Part shown: piece after piece, positions 63,160 to 64,000 of the stretch
Layout of the letters: every line of letters starts with the position of its first letter
Numbering within the stretch: position 1 is the stretch's first letter
Assembly: GCA_030725715.1 (NCBI GenBank)
Contig: JANRFG010000016.1
Location: forward strand, 1 to 64,000
Direction: 5' to 3'
DNA length: 64,000 nt
Source: Opitutales bacterium
GTDB taxonomy: Bacteria; Verrucomicrobiota; Verrucomicrobiia; Opitutales; UBA953
Made by a program: the position numbers and the translations under genes
The notes under the pieces: model-generated
What the model was told of the DNA's origin: nothing
What the model saw: only the letters and a program-made list of their open reading frames with translations
The model's database searches: none

Positions 63160-64000
63160 TTAGCGGACGTCGCGCCAGAGCCAGGTCAGCGCCTCCGGTA
63201 GGAGCTGCGCGCCGTGGCGGCTGTTATGGGTGCCCTGACCTTCGACATAGACGTGGTCATAGCCTTTCTCTTTGAGGGCCGCGGCCATCTTACGGTTGGC
63301 CTCGGGCCAGCTGCCGTGCTCGTTGAGCAGGTCGTGGGCGCCTTCCTGCTGGTAGATGCGGATGTTCTTGCGCGGATTGGCGCGGACCCATTCCGGATAG
63401 ACGTCTCCGCCGGTCTCCTTGCCGCCGCTGAGGTTGGCGCGGATCTTGGTGAAGCTGCCGATGGTCGTGAAGACCTTGCTGAAGGCGTCGGGGCGATGCC
63501 AGGCGGCGTTGAAAGCGCAGATGCCGCCCGACGAAGATCCGGCGATGGCACGACGGGCCGGGTCCTTGGAGAACTTCACACCCTTGGATTCCGCGAGCGG
63601 GATCATTTCCTCGAGCAGGAACTTCACATAGAGGTCGGTGACGCTGTCGTATTCGAAGGAACGGTTCGACTTGCCCAGAGGACGGCCCTTCTTGTCCTTG
63701 CCGTTGGGGTTCTTCGGATCGGGCACGAAGCCCGGGGCGATGAACAGGGCGATCGTGACCGGCATCTTCTTCTGGGCGATCAGGTTGTCGAAGACCACCG
63801 GCACCCGCCAGGCGCCGGTACGAGAGGCATAGCCAGGGCCGTCCTGGAACACCATCAGCGCAGCTTCCTTGGAGGGATCATACTGGGCCGGGATGTAGAG
63901 GGCCCACTTCCGACCGTAACCCGGGAAGGTCTTCGAATCCGTCATCTCGTAATCGGTCACGACGCCCTTGGGCACGCCGGCCTTCTCTTGGGAATCAGGG
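63160..64000 (-). CDS. Esterase (Fes/enterochelin esterase-like), 5' end beyond the window
   Basis: At least 280 residues of an alpha/beta hydrolase of the esterase D/Fes type; the frame is open to the window edge, with [12 protein letters not shown] preceding, so the true start is outside. [20 protein letters not shown] and MVFQDGPGY are the family opening. The nucleophile elbow is [11 protein letters not shown], and [19 protein letters not shown] carries the C-terminal histidine. PVC members are commonly linked to xylan or pectin ester hydrolysis. It is the upstream gene visible in the ABC operon. Confidence 0.9.
   Translation of the reverse strand, partial: PDSQEKAGVPKGVVTDYEMTDSKTFPGYGRKWALYIPAQYDPSKEAALMVFQDGPGYASRTGAWRVPVVFDNLIAQKKMPVTIALFIAPGFVPDPKNPNGKDKKGRPLGKSNRSFEYDSVTDLYVKFLLEEMIPLAESKGVKFSKDPARRAIAGSSSGGICAFNAAWHRPDAFSKVFTTIGSFTKIRANLSGGKETGGDVYPEWVRANPRKNIRIYQQEGAHDLLNEHGSWPEANRKMAAALKEKGYDHVYVEGQGTHNSRHGAQLLPEALTWLWRDVR

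Overview
The window is GC-rich chromosomal DNA from a member of the PVC superphylum, most likely Verrucomicrobiota. The lineage call rests on gene families: three PSD1-type planctomycete cytochromes (DUF1549/DUF1553) paired with DUF1501 proteins, three giant PVC-type propeller/HEAT/cytochrome c proteins, five DUF1080 domains, a sulfatase, and Tat-exported Gfo/Idh/MocA and FAD proteins. No rRNA, tRNA, CRISPR array, prophage or classical IS element was seen.

Layout. 1-5428: arginine decarboxylase speA (minus), then a SMUG1-like uracil-DNA glycosylase overlapping a methyltransferase, and a sulfatase (plus). 5618-24688: a minus-strand block with three PSD1-DUF1501 pairs, a lipoprotein and a double-domain DUF1080 protein, an FAD flavoprotein with a golvesin/xanthan-lyase-like C-terminus, and an alpha/beta hydrolase. 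24836-30900: two secreted propeller proteins and an anchored rhodanese (plus). 30937-34107: a XylR-like LacI/AraC hybrid regulator and an ABC-F ATPase (minus). 34279-42584: a secreted hydrolase, a GMC oxidoreductase with its Tat-signal small subunit (glucoside 3-dehydrogenase-like), and a 1208-residue DUF1080-SGNH-propeller-HEAT-cytochrome c fusion. 42591-43267: a REP-associated tyrosine transposase (RAYT) with its hairpins. 43278-46332: a two-gene unit equal to the two halves of the plant/fungal Tm-1 protein, divergent from an AraC regulator. 46434-51557: a 1707-residue protein with ThuA-like domains at both ends. 51689-57929: Dabb protein, malate:quinone oxidoreductase, CLC-F-like transporter, Gfo/Idh/MocA and FAD oxidoreductases. 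58113-64000: a catabolic operon esterase > DUF1080 > sugar ABC ATPase > permease > binding protein > NIPSNAP, closed by a terminator and open at the right edge.

How the genes may work together (inference): sulfatase and esterases trim substituents from polysaccharides; GMC or Gfo/Idh/MocA enzymes oxidise sugars, possibly at C3; DUF1080 domains cleave 3-keto-glycosides; electrons pass to secreted c-type cytochromes; the ABC system imports products under AraC/XylR-type control.

The most unusual non-coding signal is a set of GTAG-plus-hairpin elements (REP/REPIN-like) scattered between genes, two of which bracket the RAYT gene. Nearly all starts lack a Shine-Dalgarno sequence, so start choices rest on signal peptides, ATG position and neighbour overlaps.
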